A DNA stretch of 64,000 nt from Atherinomorus stipes (lineage: Eukaryota; Chordata; Actinopteri; Atheriniformes; Atherinidae), in the NCBI GenBank assembly GCA_023101725.1, contig JALJCO010003008.1, positions 1-64,000 on the forward strand, in the 5' to 3' direction. Positions 11,075 to 23,496 of this stretch are shown piece after piece. Position numbers and translations under genes: made by a program. How positions within the stretch are numbered: position 1 is the first letter of the stretch; every line of letters starts with the position of its first letter. The notes under the pieces were generated by a model. That model saw only the letters and a program-made list of their open reading frames with translations, was not told where the DNA came from and did not search any database.

Positions 11075-11361
11075 TACCATCTCTCAGAAATTAGAGGAAT
11101 TACTAGTTAAGTTTTAGGGATTGTGTTGCTAAACTCTGAGCATCAAACTCAGAGAACCGAAATTGAACTTTTGCAATGAGTAACAGTGTGTAAATAATAT
11201 TCAGAAAAAAACTCTTGACAATTTAAATCTCATAATATATATTCATTGAATGTAACAAATGAAATTGCATTAATTGTGAGCTTTTATGAGAGTTTGTTTG
11301 GGAGAAATGTGTTTTATCATATCAGTGCAGCTGTTGAGTCAGTTCCTCTTTGATGGAGGGA

Positions 11362-11389
11362 GGTTTTTGTACGACGTTGTATCACTGTG
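11362..11389 (-). other. 12-RSS of V6
   Basis: Consensus nonamer 11,362-11,370, spacer ACGACGTTGTAT, consensus heptamer 11,383-11,389. Confidence 0.93.
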
Positions 11390-11956
11390 TAAACGGGTAG
11401 CTGTTACCCTGCTGACAGTGATAAACTCCTGCATCTTCAGCCTGAACTCCACTGATGGTCAGAGTGAAGTCAGTCCCAGATCCACTTCCACTAAAACGAC
11501 CTTGAACTCCTGAGTGACGATTTGATACTTGATATATCAGGAGTTTAGGAGCTTCTCCTTGCTTTTGAAGATACCAGTGAAGATAGCTGCCAACACTTGT
11601 ACTGGTTTTGCATCTGATGGAGACAGTCTGTCCTGGAACAACAGACTGAGATCCAGGAGTCTGATTCACGGTGATTTCTCCTGATGAACCTGGAAAACAT
11701 GAAAAAGAGGAGAAGAGTTACTGAGACAAATCCAGCTGGAAGAAAAATGATCAACATCAACCAGAAGAGGATGATTTCTTTAAGATGGAGAACAGATGGA
11801 AGACGGTGAATGCTGCTTGTTTCAGTGTTTCTCCATCACAGCAGAACATCATTGTGGTGAACCTGGTTGCATCCTGAAGAAAAGTTTTCACAAGAGAGTC
11901 TCACCCTGAACAAGGAGCCCCAGGGTGGTCAGCAGTAGAGTCAGTGACATCATCAT
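11390..11956 (-). CDS. V6: group B Ig kappa-type V segment
   Basis: Leader exon 11,905-11,956, V exon 11,390-11,689 (300 nt). Framework starts [15 protein letters not shown]1 TSVGSY, FR2 [20 protein letters not shown]2 QVS and germline CDR3 QQGNSYP. Oddities: FR3 opens VQGRFSGSG instead of the usual PSRFSGSG, and the second cysteine sits in VYHC rather than VYYC. Neither breaks the fold. Octamer at 12,034-12,041. Its leader and upstream flank match V1. Confidence 0.93.
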
Positions 11957-12041
11957 TGTGTCTCTGAAAGGTCTGAACAGCCACTGATCAACACTGACCT
12001 CTTAACAGCTGCAAGCAGAGAGGCAGGACACATATGCAAAC

Positions 12042-13658
12042 ACACACAGTCAGTCAGCTGCACATCATCCTCTACATGGTTTTTACATTGATGAATTGCT
12101 GATGTTAGTTGTACTTATTTGTACTTGTTACATATTCATTTACACGTGTATCTGCAGCTGATCCATGTAGTTTCTTCAAGGTTGATAAACAAAACGACTA
12201 ACTACTTAATACACTTTTTTTTTTTACCTCTGAAGTCCATTTTGTTTCCATTCAGAAACATCACCTCATGATTCAGATATATGTATTTTTTATGTTTCTT
12301 TTTTTTGTCTTTCCTTGAGAAATCATCCAGATCACCCGAGTTATCAGACTGCGAATTTCTCCTGGTCGGACCATCAGTCCATCACAGAACAAGTACAGAA
12401 ACTACCAACAATACACTCACTTCTAAACTGTTGCTCTGGGTTTTTATTCATTATGTCTACATCTCAGAGGATACAGGATAAATACTTAGATGTCTTTCAT
12501 TAATGCATATAGAGTTTTTTTTGGTAAGTTATTTAATTCAAATCTGAATGAAGATGCATCTTGAAAAAAAAGATCAGATGTTTGTGTGCAGATGAAAGAA
12601 AAGTTGCTCCACAATGTTTATTGTTAGTTTGTGTTGTAGACTTTGAGCAGATTAAAACTGTTTAAAATTCAGTGTTTCCATGGTAACTTCTAGCTGCCAT
12701 TATTGTATCAATCTGTTTTTTACAGTTATAAATGCAAATTCTTTTAGGGGAGCTTTTTGGGTTTGTTTCCTTTAAGAATTTTAATGTGTTCATTTTTGTC
12801 ATCAGTAATCAAACCCAATAAATTTATTGATAAAGCTTTAATAATGCATTTATTTATCATTGTCACAACAACTAATCTTTAGGAAGAAGACTTCTCACTT
12901 TAAATTTGGTATTAAGACATCATGTGTAGTTTCAACTTAAATCCAAAGTTCCTTCTCTTTTAGACATAATTCCTCATTGAAAGGATCAATTTGAACTCAT
13001 TTGCACTGATGATTATAATTTGCTCCTTAAATCAAGATTGTAATATTTGGGCTTGTACTGAGAAGGTAAGTCATATGTATGTATTTCATGTTTTCTGGTT
13101 CTCATGTTGATGTGTTAGCTGGTGATTGTGAACTGATTGCAGGTTTTGGTCTCCATGAATATTTCTCAGATCATGTCCAGCTGTGTAACATCTCTTCAAA
13201 ACTTCAGCCTTCTCATGTCCATGAACAGAGCAAAGCAGAAAGAGCTAAATATAGGGAATTTAATATTATGTCGTTTTCAGTTCTTCTGTTTTATGTCCAA
13301 AAGCTACTTTCTGCATAAAATAACAGATTAATCCATAGAAACAGATGTTCATGCTGTTTCATTGTTGTCTCATTAATGCCAGGATTTACATGAGACTGGG
13401 AAGTATCAAATTTTCATTTTAAACTATTGATTTTCAAACCAATAACAGGCCTGTTTGTTGTTATATTACAATAATTTCATGAGTGCAATTTGATGTTTTA
13501 ATTTCACTGTAATTTTTTTCTACTTTTCACTTATAGAGTCAAATACTACCACTTGAGGAAGACAGCTGACTGATGCTAAATTGAAGAAAAAGTAAATAAA
13601 AATTATGCTGAGTAACTTCCAGCTGCAGCAGCTTCAGTTTCTGTTCATTCTGACTGAA
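12042..13658. other. 5' flank of V6 and spacer to V7; no gene recognised
   Basis: Duplicate of 267-1,871, with small indels. It includes a second copy of the recurrent intergenic block (about 13,080-13,235). No exon supported. Confidence 0.6.
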
Positions 13659-13686
13659 GGTTTTTGTATGATGATTTTCTACTGTG
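13659..13686 (-). other. 12-RSS of V7
   Basis: Nonamer 13,659-13,667, spacer ATGATGATTTTC plus one T phase shift to 12 bp, heptamer 13,680-13,686 reading CACAGTA on the V strand. Confidence 0.85.
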
Positions 13687-14159
13687 TGAACACAGCCTGA
13701 CTGTTCAACCAGTGATAACTCTGACAGTAATAAACTCCTGCATCTTCAGCCTGAACTCCACTGATGGTCAGAGTGAAGTCAACTCCATTCCCTGCTCCAC
13801 TTCCACTGAATCTGGAGGAGATTCCTGAAAATCTGTCTGATGTTCTGTAGATCAGAGCTTTAGGAGCTTCTCCAGATCTTTGATGGTACCAGGCCAGGAA
13901 GTACTGTGAGCCAGAGTACTGAGCTACTGACCTTACAGTCAATAGTGACAGTTTGACCGAGCTGCACTGATTTGGCTGCTGACTGAGTCACAACAACATT
14001 TTGTCCAACAGACCCTGAGGAGAGAGAAGAAACACTGGACATGAGATGGTGAGGTGAAACTCAGCTACACTCCAAATGATTTTCACATCACAGAAAAAGG
14101 ATTTTCTCACCCTGAGTGAAGCAGAGGAGAGTCCAGATGAGGACGCAGATCAAAGTCAT
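13687..14159 (-). pseudogene. V7: group A Ig kappa-type V pseudogene
   Basis: Leader exon 14,111-14,159, V exon 13,687-14,014. The V exon is 328 nt against 336 in intact relatives. Eight bases are missing at the start of CDR1 (near 13,928), which puts FR2 onwards out of frame. As in V2, the octamer and TATA-like promoter segment are absent. Unlike V2 it keeps the Gly codon before FR1, so the V2 stop arose after the duplication and the V7 deletion independently. CDR3 [11 protein letters not shown]. Confidence 0.92.
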
Positions 14160-14753
14160 GATTTCTGTGGCTGTGCAGTTTTGTTTATTAATCGGAACTT
14201 TTAGATCCATTTATAATGTTTCAAAGTTTTACTTTTTACTGGTTAATGATGTGACAACAATTATTATTTTAAAAACACTGTTCTGATTTTAAAAATTAAT
14301 GCTTTTATTACCCTCTCAAAAAAAAAAAAAAGTTTACCTTAACAGGATTAACACATGAACAATATTATTCAGCAAATATTTAATTATTTTAGTAAATCAT
14401 TTGTTCAACTGATAGTTGACACAAATTTTCACACCTTATTTGAAATTTATTCATTTTTTGCTACTTAATATCACTCAGAAATTAGAGGCATTATTAGTTA
14501 AGTTTTAGGGATTGTGTTACTAAACTCTGAGCATTAAACTCAGAGAACTGAAATTGAACTTTTGCAAGGAGTAAAATTGTGTAAATAGTATTCAGAAAAA
14601 AACCTCTTGACAATTTAAATCTCATTAACTATATTCATTGAATGTATTAAATGAAATTCCATTCAGCTTTTTTTGTGAGTTTGTTTGAGTCAAATGTGTT
14701 TTATAGTTTCAGTGCAGCTGTTGAGTCAGATCAGTTCCTCTTTGATGGAGGGA

Positions 14754-14781
14754 GGTTTTTGTACGACGTTGTATTACTGTG
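14754..14781 (-). other. 12-RSS of V8
   Basis: Nonamer 14,754-14,762, spacer ACGACGTTGTAT, heptamer 14,775-14,781 reading CACAGTA on the V strand, as in V3. Confidence 0.9.
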
Positions 14782-15348
14782 TGAACGGGTAGCTGCTACT
14801 CTGCTGACAGTAATAAACTCCTGCATCTTCAGCCTGAACTCCACTGATGGTCAGAGTGTAGTCACTCCCAGATCCACTTCCACTGAAACGACTTGGAACT
14901 CCAGACTGACGGTTTGAAACTTTATATATCAGGAGTTTAGGAGCTTCTCCTGTTTGTTGAAGGTACCAGTGAAGATAGCTGCTACCACTTGTACTCATTT
15001 TACATCTAAGTGAGACAGTCTGTCCTGGAACAACAGACTGAGATCCAGGAGTCTGATTCACGGTGATTTCTCCTGATGAACCTGGAAAACATGAAAAAGA
15101 GGAGAAGAGTTACTGAGACAAATCCAGCTGGAAGAAAAATGATCAACATCAACCAGAAGAGGATGATTTCTTTAAGATGGAGAACAGATGGAAGACGGTG
15201 AATGCTGCTTGTTTCAGTGTTTCTCCATCACAGCAGAACATCATTGTGGTGAACCTGGTTGCATCCTGAAGCAAAGTTTTCACAAGAGAGTCTCACCCTG
15301 AACAAGGAGCCCCAGGGTGGTCAGCAGTAGAGTCAGTGACATCATCAT
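14782..15348 (-). CDS. V8: group B Ig kappa-type V segment
   Basis: Leader exon 15,297-15,348, V exon 14,782-15,081. Duplicate of V3 with a few replacements: CDR2 KVS for [16 protein letters not shown] for [13 protein letters not shown], and CDR3 QQSSSYP for QQSSSTP. CDR1 TSGSSY is unchanged. Octamer 15,426-15,433. All core residues present. Confidence 0.94.
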
Positions 15349-15433
15349 TGTGTCTCTGAAAGGTCTGAACAGCCACTGATCAACACTGACCTCTTAACAG
15401 CTGCAAGCAGAGAGGCAGGACACATATGCAAAC

Positions 15434-16456
15434 ACACACGGTCAGTCAACTGCTCATCATCCTCTACATGTCATCATGGATCATTCTCACTTTTCATGAC
15501 AGATATTTAAGGTTTTGAGGGTTTTTTTTTTAATTTTCCATACTTAAATAATTTATTTTATGTTTGTTTTTTAAATTGACCATCTTTACAGATTACATTA
15601 GCAGCACATCTTCATGTTTATAACAAATTCAATCAGGGAAAACAACATGTCATTATCCGAAAAAATATAAAAATCTGAAATCATTAAATCACTAAACAAT
15701 TCTCTTTAAATCACAATCAGCTTTAAAAAATTGAACCATTACTGTTTACATTCATCCTACTTACTCACGTCTTAAACTGGTTTACACATTACATTTTATT
15801 AAACATCTCAGATTGCCACAGTAATCGATTGTTTTCAGTTATAAACTTGCACTTTTTAAATTTCATGAACGGCGCTTTTCATGTTCAGGAGCTGTTGCAG
15901 CTTTTCTCTGCTTCTGAATGAGCAGAAACAACAGAGAGGGGTTCTGTTTCAGTGGCAGAAACCTCCAGATAGACAGACTGATTGTAGATTGAATAGATTG
16001 AATTATAATTTTGTCATTCTCAGTTCAGCTGTTTGATGTCCAAATGCTCCCTTTTGAATAAAGTTAGTAACAGATTCCATCAACACAAAAAGAGATGTTC
16101 TTTTTTTCTTCTTAGAACAAACGTGATACACAAACTGTAAAGCAACATATGGACCATAATTTTTGTTTCATATTATACGTCTAGAAGTTGATTTTAAACT
16201 GATTCTGTTACATCACAACAGTTAAAACAGTGGAACTGGTTCTGGTGAGTGTTGTGGGGCTTTAAAAGTTATTTTGATCTCACTGGGAAGATTTTTATTT
16301 ACATGTTTCTACTCCTGTAATCCTACTTGAGGTAGAAAGCTGACTGATATTGTAGGAAGAAGAGAAATGATCCAAGTGTGACTGTTTGTGTTTGGTAAAC
16401 TATACAAATATCTGCAGCAGCTGTCGGTTCAGTTTCTGTTCATTCTGAAAAAAGGA
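15434..16456. other. Spacer between V8 and V9; no gene recognised
   Basis: Duplicate of the V3-V4 spacer; nothing coding seen. Confidence 0.6.
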
Positions 16457-16484
16457 GGTTTTTGTACGATGATTTTTCACTGTG
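16457..16484 (-). other. 12-RSS of V9
   Basis: Consensus nonamer 16,457-16,465, spacer ACGATGATTTTT, consensus heptamer 16,478-16,484. Confidence 0.93.
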
Positions 16485-16956
16485 TGAACACATTCCCACC
16501 GTGATAACTCTGACAGTAATAAACTCCTGCATCTTCAGCCTGAACTCCACTGATGGTCAGAGTGAAGTCAACTCCATTCCCTGCTCCACTTCCACTGAAT
16601 CTGGAGGAAATTCCTGAAAATCTGGATGTTGTCACGTAGATCAGAGCTTTAGGAGCTTCTCCAGATTTCTTAAGGTACCAGGCCAGTTGGTACTGTGAGC
16701 CATAGTACTGAACTACGTTTGGACTGACCTTACAGTCAATAGTGACAGTTTGACCGAGCTGCACTGATTTGGCTGCTGACTGAGTCACAACAACATTTTG
16801 TCCAACAGACCCTGAGGAGAGAGAAGAAACACTGGACATGAGATGGTGAGGTGAAACTCAGCAACACTCCAAATGATTTTCACATCCCAGAAAAATGATT
16901 TTCTCACCCTGAGTGAAGCAGAGGAGAGTCCAGATGAGGACGCAGATCAAAGTCAT
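16485..16956 (-). CDS. V9: group A Ig kappa-type V segment
   Basis: Leader exon 16,908-16,956, V exon 16,485-16,811 (327 nt, same short form as V4). CDR1 VVQYYGSQYQ, FR2 [17 protein letters not shown] (LKK replaces the usual HQK), CDR2 VTT, germline CDR3 QSYHGGNV. Octamer 17,060-17,067; TATA-like box present. Nearest V to J2. Intact. Confidence 0.93.
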
Positions 16957-17589
16957 GATTTCTGTGGCTTCTGTTGTCATGAAGGACAGCTGTCAGTCAT
17001 CCAGTCTTCAACTCTCAGGACTATAAACTCTCCCAGAGCACTGGAGCATGGTGCTGCTGATGCAAAGCAGCTCTCTATGGAAATGTTCGGACTCCATCAG
17101 GAAAATGGATCAATATGATGATAATTGTCAATGGATCAATCAGTTTCTACATTTGCTGATTAATAAAAGAATGTGTATAATCATATGAGTGACATTAAAT
17201 TCTGGGGTTAATTGACAACTTTGGAAATCCTCACTTCATTTCACCCCTCATTATTTATCACCATAAATATTATATTAATGTCAGTGTTAACAAACTTGAA
17301 ATGTTTTCTCAGCGGGTTCAAGTTGAATTAACGCATGTTTAAAAAATAATTTCATACAGTTTTTGTTGGGGAATCAAGGGTCTAGGATTCCTTCAAATCT
17401 ATGCTCAAGCTCATGTTGTGTTTTTAACAGTCTAATCATTTCAAAGTCATACTGTCATTGTAAAATAAAGTTAAAAGATATTCTCATATTTACAAAGTAT
17501 TCTGACAGTCAGTATTATCTTTGCAAACATTAGAAATGTTCTGCTGCTTTGTTTGTTTCAGAGTCAGAGAGCCGTGTCTGTACATCAGA

Positions 17590-17628
17590 GGTTTTTGTAC
17601 GGCGGTTCAATGAGTTTGTATCACTGTG
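17590..17628 (+). other. 23-RSS of J2
   Basis: Nonamer 17,590-17,598, 23-bp spacer identical to that of J1, heptamer 17,622-17,628. Confidence 0.95.
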
Positions 17629-17666
17629 GTACACGTTCGGTGGAGGAACCAGACTGGATGTTAACT
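17629..17666 (+). CDS. J2: Ig kappa-type joining segment
   Basis: Encodes [12 protein letters not shown], followed by GTAAGT. Same phase 1 donor as J1. A 1.1-kb intron leads to C2. Confidence 0.95.
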
Positions 17667-18773
17667 GTAAGTACATTTAATTATTTAAAACCTCGAATTC
17701 AGACCTTCTGCTTTATAGTATTTTCATTTCTAACAAATTAATGTGGTTTTGTATGATCTGTTTAACTTTTGATGAGGTCAGATTATATATTGGGAAAACT
17801 AAAACCTCCTTTAATAATATCTTTCTGTAATATTTCATCCTATGGTAATGAAATTTCATATTTGTTATCTTTATAATTTTTCAAAGAAGTTTTGCCAGAA
17901 TCAGAAAGTGACTAATGTGATGATACTAGAGAACAGTTTAAGATCCAAACAGCATGATGTCTGTCAATGATTTCATGTTTAGATATGAAGTTCAGTATTT
18001 CTTTATTAAAGTAAAAACTTTTAAAGGTCTTAACTTTTTAGTCAGAAAATTATTGGGTATCTTAAATCTGATAAGGATGAGAAAAAATTACATATGTGTT
18101 AAATTATTTAGAATCTGTAAACTTAGCAAGTTAATTGTTTAAACTACTTTTTTTTCATGACCAGCATTATTAACAATGCAAAAAAAAAAAAAGAAAAGGA
18201 AAAATTCAGTGTCATCAAGAAGTTTTAATGTCACTTATTATCAAAATATAGTAAATATACTGACCCGGTTACAAAGTTACACATTACTGATTGATTCAAT
18301 GTAATTTATTGACCAAGTTACAGTAGTTTGAATAATAATGAAAAGAAGAAACTTTTAGACAGCTGTGTGGTAGGAAGAAAACTACTTTTTTCTTCTAAAT
18401 ATTGCAGTGATTAATGACTAAATATAGATGTTTACGATATTTAATAATTTGAATGAAAAAATACATAATTTGTGAAAACTGGTAGAGATCTAATTAATAG
18501 TGAAGACAACTGACAACATCTGAAAGTTGAACATTTAAATTTGAATTTTAAATTCTAATTCATGATTTTAGTTAGAAGCAAAGTGACTCAGAAGAAACTG
18601 AAAACATCTAAAAATGTCTTGAACATTTTCATGTTTAGTACTGAAACCTGTCTGTTGCTGCGGTTGAGCACTCATGCGTATCTGTTGCTATGGTAACTGA
18701 AATGAAAGCGAGAAGTGAAACACTGAGAAGGGGTTTCATCTAAGGTCTACAATGTGTGTTTCTGTCTCTGCAG

Positions 18774-19105
18774 TGGGACAAGTCCAGCCCACCCTGACGG
18801 TGCTGCCCCCCTCCGGTAAAGAACTGGACCAGGGGAGGGCCACGCTCATGTGTCTGGCCAACAAGGGCTACCCCTCAGACTGGAGTCTGTCCTGGAATGT
18901 GGACGGCAGCAGCAGCAGCATCAGCTATGAGGAGAAAAAGAGTCCCGGGATGCTGCAGAAGGACGGCCACTACAGCTGGAGCAGCACCCTGAGTCTCTCT
19001 GCAGATGATTGGAGGAAGGTGGGCTCTGTGACCTGTAAGGCCACCCAGGGCTCCCAGACTCCAGTCTCAAAGCTACTGAGGAGAGACCAGTGTTCCCAGT
19101 TCTGA
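18774..19105 (+). CDS. C2: Ig light-chain (kappa-type) constant exon
   Basis: 332-nt exon behind a CTCTGCAG acceptor. The predicted protein is the same as C1 ([13 protein letters not shown] through DQCSQF); differences between the exons are silent. All three cysteines and the core Trp are kept. Poly(A) signal 19,139-19,144. C1 and C2 would therefore give identical light-chain constant domains. Confidence 0.96.
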
Positions 19106-19687
19106 CCTGACTCACTGGGACTCTAGGAGACGTAACAGAATAAAAGCAGAATCAGTTTTCTGCATTAACCTCTCTCTCTCTCTCTCTCTATTTCTGATTA
19201 ACTACTTTCTTTTATTATTTTCTTCCATATTGTTTTTAGTCTTATTAACTTTCCTTTTACTTTTATAACTGAAATTTTCACAATTTAATAAAGAGAAGTT
19301 TACAAAAGCAAGTGTTTTTATTAATGTCTTGGTAGATTAATATAATCAGTTCCACCAGTTAAAAAAAATGTAGAAGAAATGACACCATAGCTCATTTAAA
19401 ATCTTTACAATTAAAAAGTAAAACATAATGACATTTTGATAAATCATATTAAGTCATGGTAGACATTTTTAGAGTCTTGTTCTGCAAATTTCTAATTAAA
19501 GAATCCCTCAGTTGTTCCCAAGAAGATGCATCTATTGAAATATTTAAAAAGATAATACTATGAACAAAATGTAGCATTATAAAAATATTTATGTGTAAAT
19601 GGTTTCATAAAAGGCCACATGATGTATTAATATTGTTCTTTTAGTTCATAAATACAGTGTTCAGAATCTGGCTAGGTATCTCATGCA

Positions 19688-19762
19688 GGCCCAGGCGGGA
19701 CTTGATCCCACAGACTCCTGGATGAGAGTCACGTCCGCTTACCAGTCAGCCGAAAGGGCATT
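19688..19762 (-). repeat. tRNA-derived SINE relic, copy 2
   Basis: Second copy of the element at 7,951-8,025, slightly better preserved: GGCTGACTGG, GGATCAAGTCCCGCC. Confidence 0.5.
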
Positions 19763-20198
19763 CCTGTCTCCAAGGTGCCGGGGCGCATGATCTCTCTGTG
19801 GTATTGTGACAGGACCCCACTCTGTCACAAGTATAAGTTGAAAGAAAACGCTTGCTAATTTAAAGGTAAACTCGCAACAGTTTTATCATTAAAATAAATG
19901 CATTTGACTCTGTAAAAATAACCACTTCTTATCTGGAACATCCTCACTGTAACCAATAGATCATCGCAAGGTTACCTGTCAATGAATTAGCAACAGATTA
20001 CACAGAAAAAAGATTTAGTGGAATATTAAACATTTAAAAGCACAATTCACTTGTCAATATTCACTTTCTGATGTTTGGATTCTTTTTCAAGATTAAAAAT
20101 CTAAATAAACTTTTACTCTGTAACTTCAAGCTATCAATTTTAGTTTATAGATTCTTGTGAATGTGAAAGATGATTAAAGTCAATAAACTAAGTAGGGT

Positions 20199-20263
20199 AG
20201 AGCAGAAGCCCCGTGGTGCTGCAGAAGGACGGCCACTACAGCTGGAGCAGCATCCTGAGACTC
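20199..20263 (+). pseudogene. Relic of a second C exon, copy 2
   Basis: Same fragment as at 8,463-8,527 with the same truncation ends, so the loss predates the unit duplication. Confidence 0.8.
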
Positions 20264-20684
20264 CTCCATTCTCCTTCATTAGTTTGTCATTCATCCTCAC
20301 GGCTTCATCTCTGTCCTGAAAAGAACCATGAATTTGCTGTAACTCACTTCACGCTGGATCTGAATGATAGTTTTATGATCGCAACTGTCACCTCAAACTA
20401 CAAGTTTTATCTCAAGTGTAGTCTGTGATCTTTCTGTGTTTGTGTGAGTTCAGGTTCTCCATCTTCGTTTCACACCACTAAAACATGTCTGTGAAGTTAT
20501 TAGTGGATCACGATGATTACAGAGTGAGTGAGGTGTGTTAGATTTATTCTGAAATGTCAAAGTCAACGTGGGAACATTAAGGGTGTGGTACAAATAATTG
20601 GGAAATTATTGGTTATAAAGATTTAAGTACTAATAATAGATTTAGCTTTAATTGCTGTAAAAAGACGAAATTTCACACTTCATG

Positions 20685-22966
20685 TGTTGTGATCGCCCTC
20701 CCTTTCCTTGGGACAGGGACCCTCTCCCACTGGATCAAAATTCATGACTGTTTATGTCTCCACCAGGAACGCGGAGGCCCATGAGTGTGGGGGTCTTTGC
20801 AACAGTTCACCTTGTCTCACTAAATTCACAGATAAGGATGTCGCACCTCAGGATCCTGACTCTAAGAAAAACACGGACCAGATGGTCCCACAACGCTAAG
20901 ATTGATTTACATACATAAGTCACTGTTTGGGTCACAGACAGCAACTTACACCATCCCCCTGAATTCCGATCTGAAGGTGAGAAAGGAACTGGACTGTATC
21001 AAACTGACATTCAACCAGGTTGGGGTTGTCAGACCCCCGGAGGAGCCAATACACATCTCAGGACATTCCGATGGGGGGGGAAGTCTGGAGACCTAACCCC
21101 CACTCTGAACCACCCCAGGACCACAGAATGAAAAGAGTGTTTTGCTATCAGTTAAATAAGATTTGGTAATGTAATCTCACTGTATTGTATGTTGATGGGT
21201 TAACAGAAATGCCGCATTACATTCAAGGCTACATATATATATATATATATATATCCATATATCACTCACTATATGTTTTCTTTTGATATTTGCAACTAAG
21301 GAAACTCTGACATTGAGGTTTACTGCAGAATCATGAATTTTAGGATAATGGTTATTACTCGGTTAGAACTTACCAAAAGGAGAAAAGGGAAAACCCAAGT
21401 AAAGAGTAACAACAGTAAGTAGGGGGAATTTAATGAAGTGTTTTGACTAAACATCCAAGTTTATTTTACAGGAATCCTCCTTTTGTCCCTGATCCCGAAC
21501 CGGCTATGTTATGTGTTTGTGCTTCATGAAATCACAAGGAAAAGAATGAGTTTTAACCTGTATGTGAGAAGGTAAATAATAATATTCCTTTTTTCAGAAA
21601 TCTGATCAAGACAAATAATCCAACCGCATTGCTCATTTCATGAGATGAAAGTAAGGCAACAGCGCCCTCTGTTGGCGGAACAGTAGAAGCCACCTGGTCA
21701 CCGTGATTGGCGGACCAATTTCCCATTGGTCAATGAAAATCTCCCCGGGAAATTTCTGCTCTGTCAATGGTGGACGACCTTAGGGGGCGGCCACCCAAAT
21801 TGGCCTACAAAATGCCAGAACACTAGTTCTGGAGAGAGTTTTTCTTTTGAGTTTTAAGTTTTCTTTATGCTTTTAGTCTTCTCCCTTTTGTTTCTTCGTG
21901 TCCCGTAATTCAGGCGACCCCAAAGTACGCGTATCTTAAGTCGCGTTTGGTCCTGAACTCTGTCTTGATCCACAAGACTTTTTGTTTCTCTGCGCGCGAG
22001 ATTTAAAAGTCTAGAGATCCCCCGGCCACCTCCTGCCTTCTGGTCCAGCGTTTATTGGCATCTCCATACGTGATAAACGGTAATCAGGACCAAACCTTTA
22101 AGAGTAAATTGTGAGTTCTGGAGGGTGAAGCCATCCGCCTTCCACCAACCTCACTCTTACTATTTGCGTTCCGTGACTGCGCCCCTGGACCACACCATTC
22201 TCAACCCGGACCGGACGGAGTCCCGCCCGGAAGAGAGCGACTCTCTGGCTTACCCACCGTCTGTCTCGGACTCCGCAGGACATCACTACCGGGAAAAGTG
22301 CCCTGGAAGTTTCGCCCAGTCGGAGAACCTTCAGACCCACGTAAGACCTCTCACAGCGCTCTGATATCAGATGGTGTCTTGGCAGTCACGCATCAATTAT
22401 AGCTAATTATTCATTCGATCTAAGTCTAAAATTCTCCTCCAAATTATAGACCCCTCCCCAGTAGAATCCTCATTCTTACTTCACTACAGGATTAGTTTCA
22501 TTCATCTCTCATTAGGGACTCTCTTAATTTCATCTCATTTAATTAGCGGTAAAACGAATCGAAGTTTTCATGTCTGTTATGCAGAGGTGATTTCGGATAG
22601 CTGTGCAACTCATTTTTCCTATAGATACAAGCTTTTTCCTCCTTCCTGACTCTTACTGTGCTATAAATTTGCAAAGTTGTGCTGAATCTGCTTTGTGGCT
22701 GAATAAACCCAATGTGATTATTCCAGATCTGTGTCTTGAGTTTTCTGGGTGTATAACTCCGCAGGTAAACATCTGTTGCAGCAAGAACTCACCTGAGACT
22801 GAATTTATCCAAATTTTAGTTAATAATTCAATTTCCAGGCCTTTCCCATGTCGGGTCTGAGCTTAAGCTAAAATTCATCAGACAGGGTGGTGCCCGAGGC
22901 TGTATTAATATTGATATTAATAGAAATATTGATATTAATATTAATATCATATGTAGAATCACAACA
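20685..22966. mobile_element. Solo-LTR-like insertion with CATG target duplication
   Basis: Starts TGTTGTGATCGCC and ends GAATCACAACA, that is TG...CA with a short imperfect inverted terminus. It is flanked by CATG at 20,681-20,684 and 22,967-22,970. The paralogous empty site at 8,944-8,952 (ACTTCATGTGTGC) holds one CATG. An AATAAA lies at 22,702-22,707 and an (AT)n run near 21,232. No gag or pol ORF is present. At 2,282 bp it is long for an LTR, so a non-autonomous element with internal DNA is an alternative. Orientation is not certain; the AATAAA suggests plus. Confidence 0.7.
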
Positions 22967-22982
22967 CATGTGTGCAAATGTC

Positions 22983-23030
22983 ACTTTATTCCTAAGGTTT
23001 TGGTCCTAGAGGACCTTCATCAGAGCAAAC
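22983..23030 (-). other. Hammerhead-like motif, copy 2
   Basis: Same core as at 8,961-9,010, also with AAAA where GAAA is expected. The solo LTR inserted about 15 bp to its left. Confidence 0.4.
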
Positions 23031-23468
23031 CTGAGCGGTAGTCCACTCACAGCTTTAATTGCTTTAAAAATGTCCACAGATACAAGATTTCTGCAAGTTG
23101 AGGCTAAATGTTTTCTTTAAGTCCTCTTTGACAATGAAAGTTTTTATTTTAAAGTCTTTGTATTAGCATTATTTTTTTATATCTCTGATGCTTTCACATA
23201 TTTCAAACAGTTGCAATAAGCTGTGTGAAGCTGAGCTCAAAGGTCACTCCCAGGAACCTTTTTTTATAACTGAAATAATTCTTTTCTGTTGGACAATCTG
23301 ATAAAATCATGGATAGTAGAAATTTTTGAAACAAGTTTTTTTTTTTTTTTCCAATAATTGTCCTAATATGTGTAACTATTTGATATAAGCGTTAGTGTGT
23401 TTAATTGTGTGCTCAGTGAACTGTTTCAGTCTCTTTCAGTTCAGTTTCTCTTCAGTATGAGTGACGGA

Positions 23469-23496
23469 GGTTTTTGTACGATGATTTTTCACTGTG
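23469..23496 (-). other. 12-RSS of V10
   Basis: Consensus nonamer 23,469-23,477, spacer ACGATGATTTTT, consensus heptamer 23,490-23,496. Confidence 0.93.

Larger units (their letters stand above)
11772..20684. repeat. Tandem duplication unit, copy 2 (V6 leader-V7-V8-V9-J2-C2)
   Basis: Direct duplicate of 1-8,960. Its V9-J2-C2 part is also duplicated, as V12-J3-C3 (34,800-39,500), at an offset near 18.48 kb. Boundaries are approximate. Confidence 0.85.
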
